From NCBI GenBank assembly GCA_023053545.1, contig JAKZAN010000001.1, forward strand, positions 12,540,024 to 12,604,023: a stretch of 64,000 bases of DNA. The letters are read 5' to 3'. Positions 38,885 to 50,629 of this stretch are shown here, piece after piece. The position numbers were made by a program, and so were the translations under genes. The notes under the pieces were generated by a model, which saw nothing but the letters and a program-made list of their open reading frames with translations, searched no databases and was not told the origin of the DNA. The DNA comes from Lepidurus packardi. Lineage: Eukaryota > Arthropoda > Branchiopoda > Notostraca > Triopsidae. Numbering within the stretch: position 1 is the first letter of the stretch; each line of letters starts with the position of its first letter.

Positions 38885-41690
38885 TTGTCTTTCTTGTTAG
38901 GGAAATTCCACGGGTCCCCAAAAGTTTTCAATTCTTTCTGGTTGTATCCTCCAATATTTTTTCGTCATCCATGAAAGAAGTCCCTGGGTTCCAGCAACCT
39001 CGGATTAACTCAGGGGTAAAATAGAAAAAAAAGGAAAAGTGAGCATTCCAGGCAAACTTGGAAACACTATAAAAGCGTACTTCAGCCGCCTTCTGTGATT
39101 TTTTTTACATTTTTATCCAACTGTATGCATGTTATATGTTTGTTATGTGTGTCTGTATGGTATGAACGCCCCTGCGTTGTGAATTTCTGACAAGAGTAAT
39201 AGAAGAAAGAATTAATTTCTGCCTCTTGAAATAGTCTGCAAAGGAAATGTTTCTTTGAAGAGGGTGCACAAAGTTTACTGTGTCTTACTTCTGCGCTCAC
39301 TCCCCCCTCCGGAAAGAAAATCACACCAGCCTTGAGCTGCAATATGACTTTGCATTGCTGGCGCCCAACCCTTCCAATGATGAAGCAAAATCTTAACTCA
39401 AAAATGAAAACAGAAAACGAAAGCTTTTCCTTATTTCTTCCCCGCCTGTACAGTACTGCCTGCCGTTTTGGGGAGGTTCGTCTTTCCCTTCGATTTGTGC
39501 ACATAAAAACTTCCCCAACCCGACCCTACCCATCTTCTTTTCTTGACTCCCACTGGCCCAACAACCCAAAGGAAAAAGGTTCTCTTCGGCATTCATGCGT
39601 ACGCTACCGAGAGAGATAGCATTCTTGTCCCTGTTTTATGAGACATGCTTAATTTAATGCGCACATCCTTCCCCCCGCCTTTTTTTCATCCTTTTTCCGT
39701 AAATCTCGATTTCCCATCAAGCCAACTCAAAAAGTTAAGAGTTTGAGAGCACTTCGATTCTATCATTGTATGTCTTTTCCCCCCTTACCCATCTCTTAAA
39801 AAACGGTTGTCGCTCTTGATTCGGGAAAGCCTCGCGTGTGCTTGTCTGATGCAACCCCTTTTTAGTTATAACTCTAGATTGAATATAGGGTCAGGAAGTT
39901 GAAACTTTTGTGAAGGTTCATTTTTACTTATGTAGTTATTCCCTTTTGCTTTTTACAACCTCTGAACACCCCGTATAGAGTTAAGGAAAAGACTTCACAT
40001 CTTCCGTGGATGGGTTCTCCTTGCCTTGGGGGTTATTTACTTTTTACTTACTGGCATGGCTTTAGTTTTGCATGCGGGGGTCATTTTGAGTGTGTGTGAG
40101 GAAGTGAGGCTATTATTGTTCTTTTTTAGTTTTTATTCATGGCAAAGAAGACAAATAAAGTTTTTTTTTCTCTGTTTGTTCTGGACCATTTGTCTGGAGA
40201 TGGTTATGAGGCTTCCAACGGTTGACATCTCTTGGCAGAAATGTTCTCGCGGAATTGCTTGACCCAGGCGAATAGACTTGTTAACTGGGAAGAAGAACTT
40301 GTTCGTGGAGGGAATGGGGACACATCTTGGAAAATGACTGCCAAGCAAAAGCTCATTCTCTCACTCTCTCATCTCCCTTTTTCTTTTGAATAAATGGAAC
40401 AAGAAACTGTTTCTCCCTACTTGTCATGCGACCTAACACACAACATACACACAACACACGAAATAAAAAGAGAAGGAAAGACAAGTCCAGGGCCAAGAAG
40501 ATGAGAAAAGAATATCATCTAGCTTTTCCATTAGACGACGACGAGTCTGATGACATAGTTTGTCACAGCTATTGCCTCCTCATTTGCGTCCGCTATGGCC
40601 AACTGATAAGCTCCGCACGTCTGTACTTTGGCCTTTCGGAAAGCACCCGTTTACAACCCTCCCCTTTTCCGTCAAGCCCCAGATGTAATATTTCTGTTTT
40701 GTCTTGTGTAACTCTCAGCTCAGCTATACCCCGAAAGCATATTTCTGATGGCTATTTCATTTACAATTCCATATCCTCAGCCTCTTCAACATCCGATTTC
40801 CCTTTGCAGCAATTGCCTGGCATATGCTTTTCCCATTCCATTCCATTCCCCGCGTTTGGCCACAAGTACTGCCGGCGCCCCTTTTATATCTCTATTTATT
40901 TCTTTATCTTTCTTGCTTGCTGCACAAGCCGAAAACCTGGGGAAAAAATAACAAAAGCTCCCAAATACGTACTGAGATGCCCTTTTGGTTATTCCTAAAA
41001 AGCCTTTTGCATGGATGGATTTGTTCCCCAAACAAAACGTTCTAATATCAGGAATTTCTGGCGACCATTCTTTCTTTTTTGCCAATTTCAAACCAAATCA
41101 AAGTTAAAGCCACACTTCTGACTTAATCAGGACTCAATACCGGTTGTTCCGTTTACTTGCATCTTTCAAGAAGGAAAGCATGTGCAGTTTTAAGTGATCT
41201 GCCATGGAGTTTTAAAGGTTACTAAAGCAACAGTACTGCACGTCCTCTCCCAAGGTGCCTCGTATTACTGCAGCCGCGAACGCGAGAGGCAGGGCAGCAG
41301 TTGGGCTCCCATGCAGAGATCAAACGGTAATTTCTTTGGGGGTACTTATTTGGCCTGTCTTGTTGGGCTACCGTTGGCTTTTGGGGGTCTCGACGACATG
41401 GGGCTCGGCGTCGACAGGAGTCCCGGGGGACTTTTGCTGTCGGCCGTGACTTTGGGTTATCTTCCGCCGGATCAGGCATGCAACAGGCAAGCGTGGGTGT
41501 GGCCTACGACTTTGGCTAGCCAACTGTCCTCATGTTACTTTGCCGAGCAACACACGCTGCAGAAAAAAATCTTGCAACTACAAAAAACAACCGATTTCAT
41601 CGTCGATCAAGGTAGACCATGTCTTCTCGGACAGACAGCATTCTTTTGCAGAATGATGAGTTGGGGGGGAATAAGAGGATGACCACGATG
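38885..41690. other. No firm gene; GC-rich patch at 41.2-41.6 kb
   Basis: The plus frame 41194-41682 (162 codons) is one of the longest outside Scratch and sits in locally GC-rich sequence. The opposite strand (41222-41479) is open too and no domain is visible. It may be an exon or merely a stop-poor GC-rich segment. Confidence 0.3.
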
Positions 41691-41813
41691 ACAATAAATA
41701 AAACATAAATAAATAAAAATAAATAGACATAAATAAATGTAAATAAGTAGATAAACAGAAAGAAATATGTAGAAAGGAAAAAAAGTAGATAAACATAAAT
41801 AAATAAATATAAA
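41691..41813. repeat. Degenerate AAATA low-complexity tract
   Basis: A run of ATAAATAAA-type units interrupted by GTAGATAAACA words. Low-complexity and non-coding on the plus strand. The minus strand reads as a long Tyr/Phe/Leu-rich frame purely because of this composition. Confidence 0.85.
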
Positions 41814-44800
41814 ACTGCCTCTTATGCGCGTACAAACGTTCTTTTCTGCAGAAATCCCCCGCAGAGTATAAGACCGCTTATACGCTTATGTTGAGAATGG
41901 TATCGCAGGATTGTCAAAACGTATAGCTTGTGGGTACTAGCAAAGCAGCATACCGGAACAGATTTTTTTTTGCTGGACGATTCACACCTCATATCCGCGT
42001 AACCCTAACTTTGAGTTCCTTTTCTTTTTCTTTTTTTTAAGAAAATAAAAAAAAAGTTCCATCTATGCCCCTTAGTTCGAAAAGAAATGAATAAAACAGA
42101 AGAGCTCGCTTCGAAGAAAAGCCGGATGAAATTGCCTCCTGAAAAAGCTGCAGCACCGAGTATCGTAATCTCTCTTCGATAGACTTGGCGGCAGGTGAAA
42201 AAAGTAAAAAAAAAAAATCAAACAAAGAATTTTACGAGGAAACATCATGTTAGAGGGGCTCCCATGCTGTAAAACCGAAAGTCAAATTTGAAAGGAGGCA
42301 AAGGGGAAGACAAAAGTTAGTGCTCTAGTAAACGCACGTTGTTGTTTTTTATTATTTTACGGTATTTATTTAGTGAAAGAAATCAGCGTGTGGGTTGATG
42401 AGGTGGGCTACAGGGGTTCACGTAGGTAGTTTTTCTTATATTTTCGAGGATTAGAGAGAAATTACATTGGAGGGTGTACAGCCCGGCACGAATCTTTTGT
42501 TTCGCGCAACAATGAAGTGCGTTGGAGCTAAGGGGGGAGAGAGAAGGGAGATTGTTACAACTCCTTTTTTTATAGGCTAAACCTGCGTTTACGCTCTCGC
42601 ACGCTTTCGTATATACTTGTCTATCACTCTCGTGTTTCTCTTTGTCGCGTCGCAAGCCCCTTAGCAACTCCCAACAACCTCTTGTTGCATACAGCTGGTT
42701 TGATCCCACGCCATCATCATTTCCTACTTCATTATGCTCCAAATAGCTCCAATTGCACACCTTTTGACTTCACAGCAGTTCACTTTCCCCGAATCCTTCC
42801 TCCCTCTCTGTCCGGCGTTCTCGTGTCCCCATGGCAGTAATGTAATTCGCAGAGGTGAGACGCTCAAGTTGTGATGCACGTGTATGTGCTTGCCGGACTT
42901 TCCATTCCTTCTCTGCTGGTCACTAAAACTTATGATACGCTGGCTGCTGGGTATGGCATTTCTGCAGCTGCAATCAACCATGTATTAGCGCTGGTACACG
43001 CTTTCCCCTGCAGGTGATGGTTATATCTCGGCACGGGCTAAATTTCTCGGTAAGAAATAAATAAATGAAACGTCATAGCGGAATGGCTGTCAATAATAAC
43101 ATTGATTTAAGTCGCGTCGGTTCTCACACGTCCCTTTTTGCCCTTCAACTGCTGTAGGAATGTGTGTTAGTGATCAAAAGCAGGAGAAAAAGATATAGGG
43201 AGCGCGTATGTCTATTATACTTCGTTTCGTTCTTTGGTGAGAAGGGGGCTACCCATGGTCGAAGCGCGTACAGTACGGTACCGGCTAGAACCGCGCCAGT
43301 GCTGCTGCAGTTATAAAGCCCATTTCTCATCACTCTGTCGATATAGGATTAGCCATCGAACTCGGGAAAAATTGAAGAGAAAAAAAAAAGAAAAGCTTTT
43401 TCCCGAAAAATGAAAGAGAAAAGCAGCATATCTCGGTTATTGCCCGAGGTTTTTGTTTGAAACGGAGGTAAAGCTTTACGGGGTAGGGATAAAGAAAGGA
43501 ATGCATGGGAGAAAGAAATAATCTCGTAAGAAAGAAGCATGAAAAGGACGTTGATATGTTTGTAGCCCTTGCATGGGCTGGCGAGGTTTGTATTAAATCT
43601 ACTCTCTCGCACCACATGTTGCATTCAAAGCAAAACCGAGCCCGAGTTTTTCCGTTTTATGAGATGTATTGGAACCATGAAAAGGCCTCTGTCGATCAAT
43701 GTTCTCTCCTATGATATGCCGGTACTAATACTGTGCTCGGGATATTGCTGTGCAGAATTTTTTGTCGACGCAGTAGAAACTTTGGATTTGGGTGTTCGGC
43801 CACAGCAGATGCACATGTGGCAGGAGCCAAGAACGTGAGCTCCACACAATAACCCATCATGGAGGCGGATATGCAATGTGTAGCAGCAAAAGATATGGAG
43901 GGAGAGCAGGAGTGTGATGGTGAGGTGTGTGTATTAGAACTCCCCAGAGTGGTTCAGGCTCTTTTGCTGTAGAGAGGAGAGCCAGCAGGAGGGACAGCAA
44001 CAGATGGCCCCCCTTTTCTATTGCAAGACGTGAATATACACTGGGTAAATTCGCTAATGCCCCCTGTGACAGCTGCCCGAGTCTGTACAACCTGGGTCAC
44101 GGTAACAGAGCGAGGAGCCGAGAGATATAATATTTATTCATGCAGACGGGAAGGATGCCACGCATATTTAGTGAAGGAAGAGCGTCAGGACGTCCATTTG
44201 TCGGTCGCCGTCACCGAGCTTGCTTGTAAAGCAACTTGTGTAATGAATGCTATGCTTACTATGCGAGCGAATCAATGGTTTGGGACGAACAGAACAAGCG
44301 ACGTCCGTCAGCCAAAGGCATTCTTGTTAATTTACCCCTATACTTCTGATGAGATTAGTAGATTAAAGCCAGAGCGCACACACAACACGACATACGACCC
44401 TTATGGCGTAGCTGAGCAGCAGCAGAATTGTTGACACATTTATGATCACCCCTTTATTTCTACTTCTTTCTTTCTTTATTTGTGTTGTGTTTTATATGGA
44501 AGAAGCATGGTTAGCAATGAAGGAATAGGCCATGCATTGGGTACAATGAAACCCCCAGACACATGTGTTTTGTTGAAAACCATAGAGCAATAAGTCTTTG
44601 TATTTGCTGGACATAAGGGGCGCGAAGAGGCAAAAGTGCTGTATAGCTTGCAATGCATGGGGTCTGTAAGATTAAATGAACGTTTGTTGGGGTGACCGTG
44701 TCTACAGACTTTACAGGCAAGGACTTTGTTCTATAGTATTCCGAGTACTGTGCAGTCCAGTCTAGGAGTGACAGAATGCCATAAGTGAGCCAAGTGGCCC

Positions 44801-45622
44801 TCCAAAATGGTACCAAAGCACCGCTACGTTACTGCACTTTAGATTCTCTCTAGTTTCGGGTATCGGGGATAGCTGGTACTGGGTCTTGCTGCGGTGTTTA
44901 ATCAGACTAGACGTAACTCGGAGCGTGGATGTATATAAGAAGAGAAAGAATGGATAAAAGGACCAATTACGGTAACATGTAGTGGGACGTATAGCTTCAA
45001 TGTCACACAACACCCACACCAGTAGAGGAAGAGCGTCCCATCTGCCATTAAAACGGGAGAATTTCTTCCTTTCACCCCACCTTCGCCCCCAGCCACACAT
45101 ATCCCATTAAACAGGAACATTTTGACCTTTTTGGCTGCCACTCAGCCCAGAGCCTGCGTTTGCCGAGATAGAAATCGTCCGTGAAGTGGACGGCAACTTT
45201 TATAGTAAGACGTTAAATGAAGGGGCTGGGGGTTGTAGTTCCGGTTACAGTCGAGTTCTAACTAATCACAGAGAGGCTCAAATTGGATATGAGGTGGATA
45301 ACGATTGAGAAGTAATGGAGGTTATGCCAGGGAAGAGGGTGACATAACTGGTGCCACTGTACCAATGGTGCAAAGGCTCCCTTGCTTCTGTCACACAAGT
45401 CCTGTTGCTTTAGAAAATCTTTTTTTTTTTTAAAGTTTGAAATGGGCTATATAAAGTCCGCATGTTCCCCCACTCTCTTTCGTTAGTCATGAAGGTTAAC
45501 CCCCGCTTTTATGTTCCAACAGCTCAACGCTTTGTCATAGCAAAAGCAAGGCGCCTTTAGTGGCGAGGATTTCCACGAGGACTTTCGACTATTGTGTTCA
45601 AACCTTCGTCCTGGACAATGCG
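41814..45622. other. No firm gene; one possible microexon
   Basis: A textbook acceptor (CGCTTTCCCCTGCAG) and a GTAAGA donor frame only 36 nt at 43014-43049 on the plus strand. One frame reads DGYISARAKFL. It is too short to judge alone. Longer frames at 43.5-44.4 kb lack splice or domain support. Confidence 0.3.
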
Positions 45623-46604
45623 CTATGGTCCATTAGAAAACTGGCTGCGTGACTCAAAACTCGCTGGAACACCAATGCTGTACTTATGGCTCATTCCGTT
45701 AAATTTAAACACCACCCAACCTGTCCGTCCCTCTAACCAACCCGCCGCCTTCCTTTCCTCGTCATAAAAATACGCAAAAAATAAAATAATTGAAAACAGT
45801 AGCCACTTATTGATAGACAATTTTCTGTTTCTGTTTTCATGGAAATTACTTTTTATGTTTTGACATTGTGATCCGCTTGTATAATGTGAAAAACTCACGT
45901 TTTATTTTCTTCTCCGAGCCTTTTATATCGTCGTGTGTGTTATAAAACTAGAAGTGGTTTATACGGTATACACGTGTTAGTGGGAGCTGGGCCTATAGGC
46001 GGCAGTAATTCTTTTGGTTTAACGGATGAGTTGCGGCTTCAAACTTACATAAATGCGTGGAAGAAGGGGGGATTCCTTTCCTATTGAGAAGAACATCAGA
46101 ATTAGCATTCTTTGTAGTCGACGTTGATTTATGGGATGCATTTGCGGATACGGAGCCGCAATCAAATTGCGGAACAAAGTGCCGAAACAATTGCGGAATC
46201 AAATGACGTTAGCTTGAACAGGAACAAAAAGACTGTTTTGAATGGAAAAGACGCTCTTCCTTTTCACTTCATTTTTTTATAAGAAATTATTCTTTTACAT
46301 TGCTCCTTTATGTTAGTTCAATCTCGGAACCATTTCCGAATCCAAGAGTAGAGAACCGCTACACAAAAAATAATTTTAAAAAAAGAATCAGGGGATGTGA
46401 ACTTTCTGGTTGTGAGATTTGAATGCTCACGTATTAAAGAGATTGCCAAAATGTACTTACGGGTAATTAACTTATTGGGATCCAAATATGCACGGCGAAT
46501 TTCTCCTCCCAAAGGCGCTTGTGTTTTGCCTTTACTGTCAACATCAGATGAAGTGGGATACTTGCCTATTGTACAAAATTTCTCTTTTAGAACCTTGCTC
46601 TGAA
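45623..46604 (-). CDS. Candidate 3' end of a spliced gene, unknown function, 5' partial
   Basis: Three minus-strand exons fit together. Exon 46604-46461 (144 nt, phase 1 in and out) follows acceptor AAGCCTTCCAG and ends at donor GTAAGTAC. It reads SKVLKEKFCTIGKYPTSSDV, then DSKGKTQAPLGGEIRRAYLD and PNKLITR. Exon 46080-46049 (32 nt) follows an ideal branch-point and pyrimidine acceptor (TTCTTCTCAATAG) and ends at GTAAGT, leaving phase 0. It adds KESPLLPRIY. Terminal exon 45757-45623 follows a T-rich tract ending GACGAG and reads ERKAAGWLEGRTGWVVFKFN, ending in ...FSNGP and a stop. Introns are 380 and 291 nt, similar in scale to the Scratch intron. All three phases agree, which chance seldom gives. 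I recognise no domain. The upstream exon or exons were not found, and a tandem repeat array sits just upstream. No near-perfect poly(A) signal is seen close to the stop. Confidence 0.4.
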
Positions 46605-46637
46605 CTGGAAGGCTTGGATGGACGCGAAGGATCCAAT

Positions 46638-46993
46638 GAAGGTCAATAATTCCACCTGTAGTGAACTTGAAACCTGAAATTCCACTAGTTTATAGGTGAA
46701 GGTTTGAAATGTTGGTTCTAAACTCGCCAAGTTTTAAATTGAGTAGTGAACTATTCAACCGAAGGTCAATAATCCCACCTGTAGTGAACCTAAACCTGAA
46801 ATTCCATTAGTTTGTAGGGGAAGATTTGAAACGGTGGTTCTAAATTCGCCAAGCTATGAGTTGAGTAGTGAACTACTCAATGGAAGGTCAATAATCCCAC
46901 CTGTAGTGAACCTGAAACCTGAAATTCTATTAGTTTACAGGAGAAGATTTGAAACGGTGGTTCTAAATTCGCCAAGCTTTGAGTTGAGTGGTG
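46638..46993. repeat. 122-123 bp tandem array, three units
   Basis: Units begin at 46638, 46761 and 46883 with GAAGGTCAATAATYCCACCTG. They continue through CTGAAATTCYATTAGTTT and TCGCCAAG in the same order, with roughly 90 percent identity by eye. The array starts about 34 bp upstream of a candidate minus-strand exon, so it would lie in the intron of that gene. The short near-palindromic word AGTAGTGAACTACTCAA recurs at the unit borders. Confidence 0.92.
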
Positions 46994-49900
46994 GCTTCCC
47001 TTGAGTTTTGGGTCGAGTCGAGTTTCCGTAACTTCGCATGAAAGGCAAAAGTGCCTTTTGATAGATAGCACATAACTTATTTTATATATGTATTACATGT
47101 CCTCATATGTATTACATGCCCTCACGCTAGTATGTAAGTTCCTTGTCTATGAAATGCCAGCACTGAGCCAAAAGTCACTGAGATTATGACTTCGTAAAAA
47201 AAATTGCTGATGCATTATGGTTATCTGACCCGTCCTTTTTGGGTGGTGCATAAAGAATAACTGTAAGTTTCTTTTTATATGTAGTTTAACTTAGAAAAGG
47301 GAAGTAGGTCGCAATGGACTTTTTTCTTTCCTATGTATATTGTGTGTATAGTTGCATATAGTGGCTTCGTTTTATGACTTTGCGTGCGTTTTTTTTTTAT
47401 AGATGCCGTAACGTATGACCTGAGGTCAGGTATAAGTGCTTAGTAGAGTACCGATATGACAAATAGGCCAACAGGCATGGTTATGTCTGGAAACATTGCG
47501 TGATCCTCTGGTGCAAAAGAAAGAAAAACTGGGGTGAATGTGTTAGTTTCCTCTCATGTTTAGCCTGTAAGGGGAAATGAAAGAATGAAACGTAAGAGTA
47601 AATGGGTAAACGGACCATGTTTGACCTTTTTTTATTAGGAAAATATGCATACAAAAAGGTTATTGCCCTGCAATTGCCAAGTCAGAAATTTGAGCACATG
47701 TAAAATATTTGGGAAAATTGGAAAAAGGGAGAAAATCTATGAAAGAAATTTTTGTCATGAAGCATGCACTAGAATTAGGACACTAGTACAAGGTACACAT
47801 ACACGCAAAAAAAAAATTCCAGCCTTTAATATGCCATTAGGAATTAGCTTGTCATTGGAATAGAAGGGGTATGTAATAATGAAGTAATAGGAAATGGGGA
47901 ATTACAAAAAGGAAGGTGCTGAAATAAGCAAATGAATGAAAGAATTTGGACACTTGGCGATTAGCAACAAGAGTGAACAAGTTGAAGGAGTTATGTTACA
48001 ATGAGTCACTTTTCTTTGTAGATTCTAAAACATTATATTACATATGACCTATAGAAAATGCATTTTTTTGGGGGTATATTTTGCTGTTTTGCCGTTTCAC
48101 TATAACAATCTCTTACTCTTTTATTTGTATTTTCCAACGAATAACATGTTCCTTATTCTGTGTAACATGTGTTCCCTAAGGGTGACAGTTGCTCTTTGGG
48201 GGAGGGGTCAACAATCCATTACGGACGGCAGCGCCACCTTACAACTTTTTCTTATTTTTTTTTTCTTTATGTGACATGTACGCAGGTTTAACGGAAAGCA
48301 AAGACAAATAGATACAGCACATACGTTTTTATTGCTTCATTTATTAAGAAATCATGGGACTATCTTTTTATTTCTTGCTAACTTATTTACGACCTTATGG
48401 TTCTCTAATGAGTGTTTTTTATTATCTACAGAAGGGTCGTTGCATATAGGGTTTGGGTTCGGCATCAAATGTTTCGTCCCCGGCGACCCGAAAACTACAG
48501 AATTATTGCTTTGGAATACCCCGGCAGTGTCCCCTCAGGCCAAATACCGTGTGCCATCTTCTTACTCGGCCCCCGGAAGGGCCAAGGAAAGTTTGAAGTC
48601 ACACAGCATGCCACAAGGGGCTCTTTGCCTTGACACGCGCCATCGTAATCAATGACAGAACCCAACATTACAATTTCAAAGAGCAATTTGCACACATATT
48701 CGACATGAAACTTTGTTAAGAAACCGTGGCAAAAAAAACTAAGATTTTTACCTTTCTCTAGCGAACACCCTTGCATAATAAAACCAGGACCCCAAGGAGA
48801 ACAACACTTTGCTATTTTTTTTCTTTTTGGTTTTGCTTTTTGGAAAGCAGACTCTTGTAAAGTGGTTTAAACGATTTTAAAATGAAGTTTTTGAATATAA
48901 GTGAATTTTTCCGAATTCTACAAAAATTGTTTGCAATCTTAATCATTACATTATAAAATGTACATAGCTTTCGGTAAAACATTAATTAATATCCTTTTTG
49001 AGATCCACGCGAAAAGCTGATGCGAGAAAGATGACATTGTTTGAGGAGTCTGTACAAAAACCTTTGTCACACACGTATACACACACACACGCTTATTGTG
49101 GAGCGGTTCCCCTCTAGCGTGTAAGTCTATGTATAAGCTTTTTAACTAATTACCGTAGTCATAGCATATATAAGTAGGCGAGCCGCAGATAGCCTGCTCT
49201 GACTAGATGGCACACTCGATAAGGGGTAATTAAAAGTTACTCCTATTAATTACATATTCATAGATTAAGTGAACGCACTGGGTTGTGAGAATATCCACAA
49301 TTGCATAAAGATTTTTTCTTTTTAATTTTTTTTTACTTAAACTGAGACTAGTAACAATGGGCTAGTGAGAATAAAAGGAGTCGAAAGGACTTCGAATAAC
49401 CTTTAAGCTTTTTAATGTAAAGAAGAATTGTTCTTTTTTAAAAAAAGAAAAAGAGTATTATGTGCTCTTTTGCTTTCACGGGACCATGCAATCAGACAGT
49501 AGCGACAGTTATTGCTGTCAAGTATTCCATATTGCTTTCCTGTGGCTGGCTGTGTAGGTAGCTTGGAATGACTTGGGATGGAATGCGTTCGAGGGAAACG
49601 GGTCTGCGTTATCAACATTGTTGTAAGTGGAATCAACCTAAAGAATTTGGTCACATCTTTCAGGGGTGTGAATGCAGTTATTGCTTTCGAATTGTTAGAA
49701 AAAAGTAGAATACTGTAAAGAGTTTAAGTGGGCAAAATGTAAGTTAAGTCGGATACGTCCAAGTGCATTTTCTCTTTTTTTTTAAAAAACAAAAGAGTAT
49801 AAGTCATAATATTAATAATAGTAGCAATAGTTACTTTCTGTTTTCTTTCTTGGACCGTACCAATGAGAAAAATTTTGGTATGAATAAAAAAATTGAGTAA

Positions 49901-50629
49901 AGCAAGAAAAGAAAAAAATACCAGGGGGTCAGGGCATTCCTCGTGGTGATTCCTTTCATTTGTTTATAATTAGCCCAGTCGTCATCTCGTAAGACTTTCC
50001 TATTAACGTACGGGCTTCTGGTAAAACTACGCTTTGTTCGTTGCTCGAGAAACGCTGCGTGACACACGTGTGACATACGATATAACATAACATAAAGGAG
50101 TAAAACAGTATTTGCTGCCGACATTGAGACCAACGCCGAGTCAATGAGACGAGAGGAAAGGAAAGCAAAAGGAGCTATTGAAACGCAACACAACTGACCA
50201 GCAGTAGTGGGTTCATTGGCGTTTGGGGAAATAGTGCAACAGTTTAACAGGACACTTAGACAGGTAAAGTTGAGACTGCCTGGTTTCGAGGGGGAGGTTC
50301 GAGTAGAGTTTGAATTTGACATTGAATTTCAAGGTAAGGAATGTAGGGAATGAGGAATGCGAAGTTCGAAACTGTTAAAAGGAGTTGAAAAACGAGCGCA
50401 AGTTTGCAAGAAGGTATTGAAATGTGAGCGGCAGAAATTTATCTTCCTTTTCGTTTTGAGTCTCAAATATCATTAAGTAAGTGACCGTATTGCTATTTAC
50501 AAATGGACTAAAACTTTTGACCTAAGTTCAATGTGACCAGCTCAAGTTTTTCCTCTATATTTTCTAAATTTTTCAAAATTTAGAAATTTTTCGAATGTTT
50601 CGAAATTTTGCATTCAATGCCATTCGGTG
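46994..50629. other. Intergenic, probable Scratch 3' flank; GC-rich patch at 48.4-48.7 kb
   Basis: AT-rich flank with a 20 bp duplication (ATGTATTACATG, 47088-47125). A GC-richer island lies at about 48440-48655. It is open in two plus frames and one minus frame, and one plus frame reads RPENYRIIALEYPGSVPSGQ. It may be an exon or a conserved non-coding block. Two minus-strand AATAAA signals lie at about 48328-48347, 2.3 kb beyond the Scratch stop codon. No AATAAA was noticed closer, so the 3' UTR could be long. Confidence 0.4.

Noticed and set aside
40426-40998. 190-codon plus-strand frame
   Set aside because: Low-complexity Lys/Arg-rich start and Ser/Phe-rich remainder with no recognisable motif. 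An overlapping minus frame is also open.
41578-41835. Tyr/Phe/Leu-rich minus-strand frame resembling membrane protein
   Set aside because: It is the translation of the AAATA low-complexity tract.
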